The notes beneath the pieces were generated by a model. It saw nothing but the letters and a program-made list of their open reading frames with translations, was not told the DNA's origin and did no database searches. 64,000 nucleotides of DNA from Epiperipatus broadwayi (taxonomy: Eukaryota; Onychophora; Udeonychophora; Euonychophora; Peripatidae): contig JAQFVV010006203.1 of assembly GCA_028023455.1 (NCBI GenBank), forward strand, positions 15,040,348 to 15,104,347, written 5' to 3'. Below are positions 46,561-59,934 of this stretch, piece after piece. The stretch's first letter is position 1; every line of letters starts with the position of its first letter. The position numbers were made by a program, and so were the translations under genes.

Positions 46561-46710
46561 TTTTTCAGGCAGCTATCTATCCAATTATTGATCAGTGATA
46601 GGTAAATATAAGGTAAAACTGAATCTGAAAACGGCAAAATCCTCATTAACAAGCAATAAAATATCTTGGTAATTACTATCCTCTCCTTCTGTGATGCTCT
46701 GTATAGGAAG
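46561..46710. repeat. Dispersed repeat R, copy 3
   Basis: Shares ATCCAATTATTGATCAG and TATCTTGGTAATTACTATCC with the copies at 15.2 and 44.7 kb. Confidence 0.5.
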
Positions 46711-47072
46711 TTGGGCTAAGCACAACATTTCAAAAAAAAAAAAACAAAACAATTTATTAAAAAAAAAAAAAAATTATTTGAGTAAGTGTGTGTACATAGT
46801 ATGGTTCTGCAGAACTTATGATTCACACAGTGTGCATATTTTCTCTGACAAAATTAAAGTTTAATCAATGAGCTTTGTAAGGCTTAGTTACCAATTTAAC
46901 TCAATTCAAATTAACAGCTCCACTTTTCAAGGCCTTTTAATCTTTGTTATCACTATAATTGTCTTATCAAACATCAGATAATTAATCTTACACAGTATTT
47001 GAAATATTGTATTTATTTTCTCAATAATAATTAAATTTAAAAGATGAAATATACAACTTCATGCCTAAAAAA

Positions 47073-47998
47073 TAATATTCTCTTTATATAAATCCAATAA
47101 ACTATATTCTTCCTTTTTTCTTTTAAATTTTTTTTATTTCTTTCTCATTAAACCATATATATACAATTTTATTACATTATCATCTTTCTAACGTTTTGAC
47201 TGCCTTTTTTCTGCAGTCATTCAAAGGATCTATAAAAAAAAATACATATATCTTCCTCACCATAAAAATATTTCTTAATCAACTATCAATAAATATTTTT
47301 TAATATATATATAACATTATATAACCTACATTTACTTACTCTTATATACCAATTTTTTGTTACATTTTACATGCACATTTCTTCATATAACTACAACCAA
47401 TTTGTTTTCTAACTTTTTTATCTCAAAATTTTTATGTTAAAATTATTTACTATGTATATTAACATTTGAATTTTTATCACTTAAATGCTATAGGGAAAAA
47501 ATGATAAAAGTAAGTCTATATACAAAAAGAAACAAACCTGTGATAAATAGAACAAATTGTGTAGATAAAGTATTTGGATAAAAAAAAATAATTGTATATA
47601 AAGATATTGGCAATTAAAAAGTAATTAATAAAATATACATAAAAGGCAATATATAATAAATTGGTTGTAGTTATATGAAGACCTGTGTATGTAAAATGTA
47701 ACAAAAAATTGGACTATAAGCAAGTAAATGTAGTTTATATAATGTTATATGTATATTAAAAAAGATTTATTGATGGATGATTAAAAATTATTGTTTTTAT
47801 GATGAGGAATGTAAATATATATATTTTTATAGATCCCTTAGAATGACTGCAGAAAAAGGCGATCAAAACATTGAAAAGATGATAATGTATTAAAAAAATG
47901 TATATATATGGTTTAATAAAAAAGAAATAGTTTTTTTAAAAGGAAAAAAGAAGAAAAATATAGTTTATTGGATTTATATAAAGAGAATATTATTTTTT
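47073..47998. mobile_element. Long foldback element, hammerhead relics in both arms
   Basis: Two arms of about 330 bp (47073-47408 and 47658-47998) are inverted copies; examples are CCAATTTTTTGTTACATTTTAC against GTAAAATGTAACAAAAAATTGG and AGTAAATGTAGTTTATATAA against its complement. Each arm carries GAATGACTGCAG followed by GATCAAAAC or AGTCAAAACG, aligned with family-2 hammerheads but with CUGAUGA and GAAA lost. A loop of about 250 bp separates the arms. Confidence 0.78.
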
Positions 47999-50900
47999 GG
48001 AATATATATTGTGCCCTTATCTATAGGTCATAATAAGGTAGAATGGTCAATTGCTAAAAAATTTTAAATTTTAAAATACGTTTGTGTAATATATTGATAA
48101 TTGTATGATTGATTAGATTTTATAGTACAATTTAAGGCTGAAAATACCTGGTATATAAAAGTGTAATGAATTATTTTAAAGAAACAGTTAAATAAAGCTT
48201 AATTATATCCTTGCATATGGTTGTAAAAGCTGGCCATATAAAATAATACAGCTATAAATAGTTAAAAGTATATTAACAATCCAATTGTAATATTTTAAAA
48301 CTAATAAATTAAATAAACGCTATATGTAATATTATAATTATAATTAATATTCAAATTTAATCTAATATATTTTAAAATAAACTTTGGGATGGTGAGAATT
48401 ATATTTAGTTCTACATTTTTAAATTATTTTCCAAATTTTTATAAAATATATCAGTTTTGGTAATTTAGACCGAGACGTAAATTAAAAAAAATCATCTGAT
48501 AAAGTTAGTAATCATGTGACTGTATATTATATACCTTCACACACACGCTTGTTAGAATATAATAATAAAGTTTGTGAATTATAAGGCTAAATATAATTGC
48601 TATCGATCGTTAAAGTAAAAGTTGAAATATTAAATGTTATTTTAATAATTGTTTTAAAGTTTAAATGATTTTGATAAAACTATAATTAAGTTAAAAAATA
48701 CTATTCTAAATAATATTTAAGACATGACGTCATAATTCTTTATTTTAAAAAGGTTTAATCTATTATAAAACTAAAATGTGTAAATTTGTTCGCGCTAAAA
48801 AAGTCATTAACCAATCAACGGAGGTATTTTAGCAGACAAAATATAAGAATTAGACGGAGCGGGAGAAAGTAATGTCTAAGTGAAGGAGGGAGTAACATAT
48901 TTTTTAGCTGTATAATATCGTAAGCTAGAAAATTGATATAATTTTAAAATTTTATATTTGTTTTAAAAGTTTTTTTTTAATATAATATTTTGAACTGCCT
49001 TTACATGGAGGGATAATTTTAAAAGTTTTCTTACCAGAATATTTTATTCAAGTTTAGCCAAAACCTTACAGTAAAAAATGGAAATACTACAGAAAACAGT
49101 ATATAGAAGTTATGAGAAAGGAAAAATATTTGTAAAGTGCCTTGATACAGCTTTATTTATGCTCAACCAGAAACTTATTATTGTAACTCAGAGGAATATA
49201 ATTTGGACCCTATACGGAAAACTTAAAAGAGAAGTTATTTGCCGTCAGGAAAAATTATGACGCACAAATTTATAAGGCTACTCTGAAGTTATTTTATTAT
49301 TCTCTATGGAAAAATTAAGATACGTATATCATAAAGAAAAAATTATGTAAAAGTTATAACAGAGAAAGAATGTTTGTCCTTTTTAAAGGAAACATTACAA
49401 AGTATATAGTTACCGAAACTTTAAAAGAAAGGAAAAATTACCGAATAATGATAGGAAAGAGTCATTATTTTTTTTAAAAAAAAAGAAAAGAAAAAAACTT
49501 TCTCTAAGAGGAATTGGAAAATATTATAAAGTGGTCATTGGAGGAATGCTTGATTTGGAAAATATAAATCTAATATACTTAATAAAATGGATCCATGGAG
49601 ATAGAAAAATTTACTGAATATTTAAATCAAAGTACATAGAAGATGCATCATAAAAGTCGCGCGGGAAAATATTAGCAGAAAATATTAGAAGAGAATATGT
49701 AGACGTTTTCTTTACGGGATTAATTGATATCCTAATTAATAATTGTATTAAATATGATAAAAAAAAAACAAAAACCAAGGATTGTCATCTATGAATATTT
49801 ATTAAACAGAGCAATAATTGTTTTGCCTTAAAATCGAACAAGCAGGGAGAAGAACATTAAGTGACAGAAGAAGAAATAATAAACATTTTTTTTTTTAGCT
49901 TTAATATGAACGGTTTTCAAGAAAATTTGATGAAGAAGTACAGTAAATATAGTTTAAATATTTTTTTACTAATTTATTTTAAAATAAAATGTTATGTGAG
50001 ATTAGGGAAAACATATAAACATAAATTTAGTAATATTAAGATTTAAATATAATAACTTGATAAAATTATAGAAATAGTGTTTAAAAAAATAAAGTGTATG
50101 GATGTGAGTCTTATATCTACAAGGATCAAATGGATGGTGAAGCCTACGGAACGCGATCGAGGAGATAAAGGTCGTTTGGTAATTTTAATAGTTATTTATA
50201 ATGCATAATGTATTTTTCAGATCATCTATTGACCTAAGAATGAAGTGTGAAAGTTTAAATTATATGTACACATTTTATACAACATTTTTAACATATTATG
50301 AGATAGGAGTAATTCGGAATATGCATGCAATAATTTATTTAAAGTATATTAATAATATAATTTAACATAACAATTGTGTGATTCTTTTGAACTTTCATGT
50401 GATAAAGTATTCAGATATTCAAATAGTTTGTATATGATTAAATATACGGAGGAAAGTAGTAAAAAGATTTTCTTATAGAACAGTGGAATAGTTTTAAAAT
50501 AAATGAATTTTATTATTGTTAGTAATGCAGATATGTATTTGTCGATGTACAGTATAGAAAAATCTTGAGAAATAAGATCGGATAGTGACTTGGAAGTACT
50601 AGTGGAGAGGAAACCAAGATGATGTTTTTTTTAAGAAATAGGAAAAATAAAGGATTTGGATCATATTTAGTTTTGTGTGATTTCAGTATAGTTAACTAAG
50701 CCCTATGACTGAACACATATAGTTTGGACAGTGTTTTTGCATATTTTTAAACTTTGGATGTTATAATAAAGCTGAAGAAATAGCTTTAGCATCGCTCCTA
50801 TAATAGAGGTTGGTAGACAGGTAAAGGTCACTCCTCTATAGTGTCTTTTAATTCACTGTGCCATGATTGTCAAGATATATGACTAGTAATATTCTAGTTG

Positions 50901-52500
50901 TATTTTGATCCTATGCATCTATCTTCGCTATCCTTATTTTGTGAATCTGCATCGGTCAGAAAGATATTTTTTAAAGAAATAATGAATAAAATAGAACTGA
51001 AGATAAGTTATCGTTTATGTAAGAATAGTTTATTTGCTGGAATGTATAGAATTGTGTAACTTTAAAATTGAAAGTCCAAAATATCATAAAGAGAGAAAGA
51101 ATCATATAATACATTGTAAAATTAATTCGGAAATGAATATAAGATTTTTTGAAAGAGAAATCTAAACAAAGTTGTTTTTTTTTTTAAAAGTGATAATAAA
51201 TTTTGAATTTTTTTTAAATAATATTTAGAAAATAAGTATTGCATATTTATTAAGAAATAGTTCAATAATGTATAATAAACATATACTTGTGCATGGTATA
51301 TTAATAGTTGTAATTATATCATCCGAAGTAAGGCTTGAATGAGAATATTAGGATTAATAAACATCGGATAATGAACAATAAAAACCTAATACCGAATGTA
51401 GAATAATGTTTTGACTTTGTAAGATTCCATACAACTAATATAAAACTAAAATTTTATTGTTTTGTAGAATTTCACTACGAATGTAAATTTGTAAAAAAAA
51501 AATATAATTTTAATAATATTAGGGATGCAAAGTGTTTGTGATAATCATATAAGAAATGCATTTTGTAATAAGCTAACCATAATAATAAATCAAGTAATAA
51601 TACTGTATTTTCTTAAGTGTTAAAAGATAAGATTTAACTAGGAAAAGTAAATAATATTTTGATTTTCATTTTATAAACTAATAAACTAAGCTGAGATATG
51701 AGAGTAAGGGATATCCAATGTATATAGTGTAAAAATATTGTTAATTTATTTATGTTGTTAATAAACTTTGTTTTAAAATTTATTTTAAAGTTTGTGTCCG
51801 AGTTGTTATTTCTCCACATGGATGCATGAAATCACGATACATTTATAATTGAAACAGACATATAAGTTTTGCACAAAGGGTAAACATAAAAGTGTTATAA
51901 GAATTTTGAGAATTTATTGGTATGTTAAAATTAAAAGATCATAATTTTATATTATTTATTGGTCATAAGTCGGTTGCCACAATATTACATTAAATTATAT
52001 GCTAATGTTGCCACACGTATTCTGTCGTCAAATTATTAAAATACTACCACGTACGTATTTATTTATTTCATTTCAGGAAGAAAGAAGATTATATTATATT
52101 ATTATTGTTATTATTGTTAGTTGTTGTGTAGTAGATTATGACATAAAATTCCCTTTTCATATTTTACTACCGTAATTTTAAATCAGTTAGAATACAATTT
52201 ATGAACCTGAGATTTTATTTTATTTTACTTCATTTTATTTAATTAATCTAGATTCTTGTTATAAAGAAGATTAAGATATGATTATTATTTTAATCGTAGT
52301 GAATAGAGCTTAGAATGTCGTAAGAATACTATGAGTTAGTTATTTGGTATAGTAAGTAAAAAAGGAGGAATAGTGTTCTTATGCCATTGAGGTAGTATCG
52401 TGTGGATAATGTCTCAATGTAGTCTATCTCGTTCCCCGTATTGTCACTCCATGTCTCATGAAAATAGTAAATATTTGTTAATTCATTTTAAAATTGAACC
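47999..52500. other. Unassigned intron block with scattered CpG
   Basis: No gene or known element recognised over 4.5 kb. CpG-containing words (GCGCGGGAAAATATTAGC near 49660, GGAACGCGATCGAGGAG near 50150, GACGGAGCGGGAG near 48855) are more frequent than in the flanking introns. The plus strand is purine-rich. It may be an old large insertion; no terminal repeats were found by eye. Confidence 0.4.
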
Positions 52501-52688
52501 GTATTTGTATTTTAAAATTAGAGCTAGTAATCATTTTAATTAATGCTGAATATTTCATTTATTTATTTGTTAACTGAGCTAGAACCCGTAATATTCGTAA
52601 TAAACAATAATTTTGGGGTGAGAACGCGCGGGGGGAGGTTAGAATATATATATATATTTTTAAAAAAAGCAAGATTTATTGTGGTTGT

Positions 52689-52758
52689 TAAATATTTGAA
52701 ATACAGGCATTCTATAATTATATACCAGGAGCTTAATCCCCTATATTTCAAATATTTA
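52689..52758. repeat. Small inverted repeat
   Basis: TAAATATTTGAAATACAGG pairs with CCTATATTTCAAATATTTA with one mismatch around a loop of about 32 bases. Confidence 0.7.
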
Positions 52759-53015
52759 CATATTAAGCCTGCATCCTGCCCATCCCTCTTCTATGTATTT
52801 AAATGGATAAGGTTATATACATGAGAGATTAGAAATGATTTGTGGTCAACATGGGCATGGTAATAATATTGGCATCAGCATGGGATTGGGCCTTTCCATC
52901 ATCAGATTTTCAATGATATGGATGGCTGAAAAGTTGGAGTGGATTGAAGCCTGTCCATTAAAGTATGAAGATTTGTTATCTTAGTAGAAAATGAGCACTG
53001 ATTATATATATGTGT

Positions 53016-53092
53016 GGAAGATGATAATCTGGACTAACTGATGAGTACTGGTTTAGTATGAAATACATATATTGGTGATTATTTATCTTTTC
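53016..53092 (+). ncRNA. Hammerhead ribozyme, family 3, core intact
   Basis: CUGAUGA at 53038-53044, stem II GUACU-GGUUU-AGUAU (five pairs, one GU), GAAA at 53060-53063, then UACAUAUA with triplet AUA (53069-53071) and cleavage predicted between 53071 and 53072. Stem I is long: ACUAA/UUGGU (53033-53037 with 53072-53076), GAUAAUC/GAUUAUU, and GAAGAU/AUCUUU further out. Stem III is short and self-complementary (AUA-CA-UAU). The sequence shares nothing with families 1 and 2 outside the core. Confidence 0.8.
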
Positions 53093-53127
53093 TACATGTG
53101 TGTGGTCATGTGTATCAGTAGTATGAG

Positions 53128-53220
53128 ATAGTGTGGATAGTTGAAGGGTGCTTGAAAGTCTGAGTTCAAATGCCCTGTATGTTGTTGTTAAAAAAATTTT
53201 TTTTAATAATGATGATAATA
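53128..53220 (+). repeat. tRNA-like SINE promoter next to family-3 hammerhead
   Basis: TGTGGATAGTTGAAGGGTGC resembles box A and GAGTTCAAATGCCC resembles box B, about 30 nt apart. An A/T tract and ATAATGATGATAATAATTT tail follow. It begins about 40 bp after the hammerhead. Confidence 0.5.
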
Positions 53221-55849
53221 ATTTAAATGTATATTTCATGCCTAAATTTAAACTTAAAATATCCTTTTCTTTCATATATCCTTCTACAAAAATATGTATT
53301 TTAAATCAGTAAATCAAACACTTATCATAAATAAATTAAGGCATAAGCTGTATAATTAATGTTTCATGGAAATAAAAAGTTTGTGGCAAAATAAAATTAT
53401 TATTAGCTTACCTATTATTAAAAATATCTTTAGAAATAATGAAAGCATACTAAGACAATATAATTTTAGAATTTAGAAAAAAAAGCGTAATGCTTTAATA
53501 ATGAATTGTAAACAATTTTACCTAAAATACTAAAAATAAAACAGCACTGGTGATATGGCATATGTGTGTGAGTGATGTTTTGAGTTGTTTTCACTTATGT
53601 AGCTGACATTTTTCTACTGTTTAAGGGTTTTTGTATCAAGCAGCAAAAATGTTTTAAATACTTTTTACTTTTGTTGTAAATAATTTTACATTATATTGCA
53701 TTAATAAAAACCAGAAAAATGGATTTAAAAAACCAAACTAGATAGCAATGTAAAATTATCAGAATATGGAATGCTTTTTTAAAAAATAAAAATTGAATAA
53801 AAACTTCACAGCATAGCAAAGTGAATTTCCAGATTAGCAGTTTATGCTGAAACATTACAACAGATAGAAACCCTTGCTAATGTCGGTTAATGAAAAGAAA
53901 ATAGCATTGATGTAACATTTTTTTTATATTTTTAAAAGTTCAGTGTTAGTTGCCAGTGAAGTAAATAGAAGCTGAATACAGTAAATTAATTTTATATATA
54001 TTTTTACACTTATATTTTTAATTGTGCATTATATTTTTACTGTTTAAATGATTGCATGAGATGGTATCTTTCATTTAGAATATGTGTCTGAAATGTATTA
54101 CATGCATTTCAATGTATTGATGAATGAAGACACATTTAGTTAAAGTATTTCAAGAAATAATTATATTCACTAGCAATGTATTGGTGAATGAATCCAATGT
54201 TTAGTGATTACACTTCTTGAAACAATTATGTTCATTGCATTTCACCGTGTGTGTATATATACACACACATATACATAGAACGATTATAAAAGAGCTGGCT
54301 ATCAATTAAAACAAAACTCAATGATTTTTCTTTCAGGACTTAAAATAAAAACAAACAAATAAAAGAAATCCTGTATATTTTAAACACATCTATTATTATT
54401 ATCCGATAATCTATAAGGCAAATAAATTATGGGTACTCTTTAACATGTAACAAACAGCATGGTTACAGGCTTTTATCTCAGAGTTTAAGACAAAAAAAAC
54501 CTCTATATTTTTCCTCAGTTCTCTAGTGCCTGATAGTTAAGTTTTCAAGAGCGGTTCTTTATCACCCTATTCCACAGCTACTTATTGTAAGCTGGTGCAA
54601 TCACTGTACATTAAATTATAGTGCTATATCCATATTCCCAGCTCATTTTACTATTTTTGCCTCTGACAATTAAGACTTATGGTAAGAGTAAGCCAAAAAA
54701 AATGTGATGTTTGTATGCATGCTAATTTTTAACTGAGATATCATTAGCTTTTTCTGAAAGCAAAATAAAAAATGTACTCACTTTTATATTTACAATATTG
54801 ATAGACAAAAATAAATTACAGGGAGATTGTAGTCATCAATATGGCACTAGTTCTTTATTGAAAACAGAAGGTGCTAAGAATCACATAATTATGGATCTAG
54901 ATTATCATTCATAATCTTTTCATTTAGCTACCTGTAATTGCAGATCACTTTCAAGCAAAAAAAAATTGCACGACTTGGAAGAATTCTCTAATATTAAATG
55001 AGGCATTGAACAAAATGCGAAAAAAATTTTTTCTTGAAAAATAAACATGCATTTTATTATAAAGGCACAAATATTAAAAGAATACGGGAGTAGAATTCAT
55101 TATAAATAAAAAATTGAAGAATAATATTATGAGATTGGTGATATATCAATTACATGGCTAGATTAGTTATTCAATTTAATGAAAATTATATCAACAAGTT
55201 TTTATTCTCAATAAAATAATTTTTTTTTTATATAAAAATCCAAAATACTTATTAGAACAAACAACATTTTAAAATCATCATGATAGATTTTAATATTAGA
55301 ATGAAAATAATTGAAAGAAAAAAGTGCTGTGATTAAATATGGATATGAAACAGAAAGAAAAAAAAAGAGAAAAATAGAATTTGCAGAGGGAAAAAAAATC
55401 TGTATATTCTTTTTTTGAGAAAAATCCGAAGTAGAATGAACATGGAATCATCCAAATAAGAATACAACAGAGTTGGAGTCTATTTTGACTAACAGAAAGT
55501 AAAATTTTAAGGTTGAATGTAATTAATAAATTCCACACAGGAAACGAACATTGATTAATAAGATATGTAACAATATAAAGCTAGAGAGACAAAAGTTATT
55601 ATAAAACACAGTATCTCACAGTTTTGAAAAATAATTGTAATTAATATTAATAATATATTGAGCAAAGATATAATAGTTGTTTATATAAATGTAGCCCTAA
55701 CTGATATAAAGAGCTACTATATTGAAACAGTCAAATATAACTTTGACAATAGGAATCTTCATCATCCTTGTGCTCACAATTGGATCACATGTAATGGAAT
55801 GATAACAATTAAAATTAAAGGTGATAAAGTAGAATAAGACATGTGACAT
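53221..55849. other. TRAPPC11 intron, nothing recognised
   Basis: AT-rich intron. A short palindrome GTGTGTGTATATATACACACAC lies near 54247 (alternating purine-pyrimidine). No coding relic. Confidence 0.45.
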
Positions 55850-57660
55850 ACATGTCTCCTAATAGACACTTTGCTAAGTGGTTCTGAAGTATTATTCTTC
55901 TCTTAAATAGCCAAATTTCAGATCCATATGTTAAAACTAGTAAAACATATTTATTAATATCTTACTTTTTAAGTATATATATTAGGTAAAAACAGGGTGA
56001 TCATGTGATATATATTATTTCTAGGCAAAACATTCCATCCACATTTAATTCTTTCACTAATTTCATCCATCATGTTTTCATTTGATATTTTGGTAGTTGT
56101 TAATTTTTTCTGTGAAAATCTATTGAATATTATATTAGTATTTTCAATGTTTATTTTTAATCCTATTTTTTGCTTTCATCTGATAACTTGTAAATTTCCT
56201 GAAGCTTGGAAGCATTATTTGCAAAAATAATAACATCTATCTGCAAAATCTAGAGGACTTAAATAATCTCCATATATTTTTATTCTTTTATCTTACCATT
56301 TTGATCCATAATTACTTCCTGTAAAACTTATGTAAAAGTTTTGGAGATATAGAATCACTTTATAGTATAACGTTATCAATGTTGATCTTCTTAATGTCAG
56401 TATGTAATCTGATCATTGTTGTTACATTTTGATAAATATTTTTCAGAATATGACAATAACTCAGATCTATATTTTCAAAGTCCAAAATTTTATCACTGGA
56501 AATGTTTATAGAATTAAATGATTTTTCATAACTTACAAATTCAAAACATAGTGGCAACCCATATTCATTGATCTTTTCTATAATATCGAGATGGATGTGA
56601 TCTACTGTGATAAAAGCATTTTTAAATTCAGCTTGTACTTTTGGTTGGCTAGATACACAGTAGATGAATTGCTATTATCTTGTTAAATACCTTATATAGA
56701 ACTGATAATTCTAATTTCTAATATCTTCTTTATCATGTGTTCTAAATATCAATATAATTATTGGATTCTTCTTATCAATTGGTACATCTTTATAATTTAG
56801 ATATTATATAGTTTTCCAATAACTTTAGTATTTCTTCACCTGATTCTTTTAGGATATCAATAATGATCCCACTATTTCTGAAGATTTTCCCTTCTTCATA
56901 GATTTAATTGGATATCTCATTTTTTAAATTTAAAATATCAGGCAATTCAGATGAAGTAACTATAGAAATTATTCATTTTCTTGTCCTTTATAATTACATA
57001 ATTCTTTATACAATTCTTCCACATGTTTCATGACAATGTTTTTCTTTTTACTAATAGTTCCATCTTTTCTTCTGAAAGAATTTTTCTTGTAATACCACAA
57101 TGCTGCTTTATACTTTTGAGACTTCTCTTCTATAGCTTTCCTTAGCAATTCACAATTATATTTCTTATACCATCATTAATTCTTTTTCGTACACTTTCCC
57201 AAACTCTTGATATTCAGTTTTTCATAATAAATACTTTTTAAATACTTTGATACTCCTTTTGTTCTTTATATATTGTCTAATCTCAGTTGAAAATTTATTG
57301 ATGAACTGCTGTTTTTTTAACCAGCTATCTTTGTTGCAATTCTTACTGGAATATCAGTTCTCTTTTTACTAATTTCAGTCAAATTTGAACCAATTTCAAA
57401 GTCTGCTAATATTTTAAAACAATTCACAAGTTTTAATTTAAATTCACTGAAGGGCTTCTGAAGGTTAAAAATATCTTAATAGTTTTTATTTTTTCTAATT
57501 TTGCATTGACACATATCTTACATCTTACTATTTGATCTGTTTTTTTTTTTAAAGAAAAAAATTCATAATTTACAGGGTTTTTTTCTTTCTGAAAATTCCA
57601 AATATGTAGTCGCTCACACTTTTTTATAATCAAATTTACACACAGCACTTTCATCTTTCA
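55850..57660 (-). mobile_element. RTE-like LINE, decayed
   Basis: Collinear with the LINE at 21.7-24.06 kb. At 56557-56500 it reads PLCFEFVSYEKSFNSI, the RT palm box F.DYEKAFDS with the first Asp changed to Ser. The region at 57100-57400 (TTTATTGATGAACTGCTGTT, TCAAATTTGAACCAATTTCA) matches 23100-23340. The C-terminal part near 55880 matches the AIQRLQ-type block. Many stops. Confidence 0.72.
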
Positions 57661-58078
57661 ATTGTTTTCTAATTTTAGAATTAAAATAATTAATAAACAC
57701 ACACACATATACATATGCTGTGCAAGAGATCAGTATGTTTATTTTACAACAGACAATAAGTAGTGACGTTAAAACTTTAAATCAGCACTATATATTATTA
57801 TAATTCGTATTTCGTTTATAATAAATATTTTCAAATATTACACATTCAACTTAGCATTTATGATTATTACTAAATCATATAAAGTTTAACATGATACTAT
57901 AATTGCTTCAGTTCTTACATAATGAATGTTTAATATTACATGACATGATTGATAGGTATTTAAACTTATAATATAGTTGATAAGCCATAAGACAACACTC
58001 TGTTTATTTTATGTTATTTAAATGATACTAAAATTTAAATCTACATTAGAGAGTGCTCTAATTTCACTCTTCACTTAC
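57661..58078. other. TRAPPC11 intron, nothing recognised
   Basis: AT-rich sequence right before exon C's donor side; a short ACACACACATATACATATG run lies near 57697. Confidence 0.5.
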
Positions 58079-58159
58079 CAGAGAGCCATAACTAATATAT
58101 GAGTCAACAAAGACCACCATTTGTCATTCCTGTAATCCCATGTTATTCTCATCAACAAA
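58079..58159 (-). CDS. TRAPPC11: TRAPPC11 exon C (Foie-gras domain)
   Basis: An 81-nt exon with acceptor TTTTTTAG and donor GTAAGT. It reads LLMRITWDYRNDKWWSLLTH and then ILVMAL. The family equivalent is [20 protein letters not shown]; the CDYR..WW / WDYR..WW signature is conserved. The T codon at the start is split with exon B and the final TG joins G of exon D to give Trp. It is followed by a 12.6-kb intron containing LINE debris, a hammerhead-bearing repeat and a foldback element. Confidence 0.93.
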
Positions 58160-59934
58160 CTAAAAAATAAAAATTAATATATCACTGAACAATAAAAGTG
58201 ATAATTACATATTTATTGATAACTTACGTAGTTAATGATTTATAATTTTTATTTAATAACAATCAAATTAAAATGTAATTCTAATTGAATTTGAAAGATA
58301 AAACAATATTCAAATTAAAAAATAATAATTTTAAATTAAAACCATTCCCTGTGAACAATGATTATTATTTTCTTTGCAGTCAATCTGACAAAGAAGGTTA
58401 ACCATTTCTACATCTTTTTATCCATCATTATTATTACTTTTACAACGCACATCAAATGACACTTTTTTTTCCTTAATCAAAATCTTAAAAGTAATCATTT
58501 TATATACTTTTCCAAAAACTATTCTCTTCGCTGTATTCAAGAATCATTGACTATATGTCTGAATAAGATCAGAAAGTCATGTGATGTTGCTATTGGTATT
58601 CATATATTCTTCTTTGGTCTTTTTGTGTCATCCAGCTTCCTAATACAACATTATTATTTTGTATGAAAAAGTCAAACTCAAAAAATAAATAAATCAATAA
58701 AATAGTACATTTATGTAAATATATATTTTCTATCTTAATGCCTAGATGTATTAATGTTTCAGTCTTCTTATTTTATTTCATTTTTCTGTAAATCAGATAT
58801 ATATATATGCATATATTCATTATATGATAGATATATATTAATTGGGTTCATTCATGTAAAATAATATACTTTTGACAGTATCACATCTGCCATCATCTGT
58901 GAAAGGAATGTTATTATAAACAACATTGCAGAGTATAAAAGTGTAAAGCAACTAATAGAAATAAAATTAAATATCCATCCGATTAAAAAAAAATTTTTTT
59001 TAAAATGTGAATGTTTTGATTAATGGGTTTTAAATTTTTTTCCAAATGGGTGGTATTTATTTATTTACCATAAGAATCTTTTTTTTTGACAGTTTAACCA
59101 CTAATAAAATATAAAATAATCTGCAGAGATTCCCAATCATAAGAGATTTTTTAAGCTAGTCAAATGCTTACAATAAGGATTTATGGTTTTTCCTTCCTGT
59201 AATCTCTAAAAAAATAATTAGATACCTATTAACTTCTCAATTATTGAACACTTAACTGAGAAAGTTATGGACCTGCTAAAATCCTCAAGTTAGAATGTAA
59301 CTGGAAAAAATTCCAGTTTTACTCACTATTACTACATATGGCAATAGAATTCTTGCTTTATTATAAAATTCTACTCATTAAACTATATAGAGAGGAGGGT
59401 GAAGACTTTTATGGTAAATAATTTATTAAGATAAGATTGTACAAATGACTTTAAAAAATTAGTTATAAAATTTTGCTAAGAAAATAATGATGCAGATTTG
59501 ATGAAGAATTGAACAATGTTTAAGCCTAAAGTACTCTTAAAACTTTTGACTAATCTGAAGTTATGATGTACAGATCATTTAATATCCAATGGTCATTAGA
59601 GCGTCTTCAAACTCATACTTAAAGCATATGTTTATTAGTTGAACTTCTACAAACAATATAAAACAATGAAGAATTTTTAATTAATTATAAAAAAATCACT
59701 TGATTCTTTAGCTTATGCAATATATGAAAAAATGAACATCTCTTTACTCTATTGTCATCTGATATATTGGGAAAAGTCACATGATTTAATTATTATTATT
59801 AATATTTTTGGCCAGAAAAAAATGAGTGTTCTACAGTTAGAAAAGATCTGAGATTAAATAAAATATATATGTACTGACCTATGGTTTATATAAATGATTA
59901 AGTAGGCTGGCTTGGACTTAAATTAAAACAGGAA
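58160..59934. other. TRAPPC11 intron, nothing recognised
   Basis: AT-rich with A/T runs at 58984-59005; no coding relic or repeat match. Confidence 0.45.

Noticed and set aside
52890-52920. CTGATGATGG on the minus strand
   Set aside because: No paired stem II and no GAAA at the right spacing.
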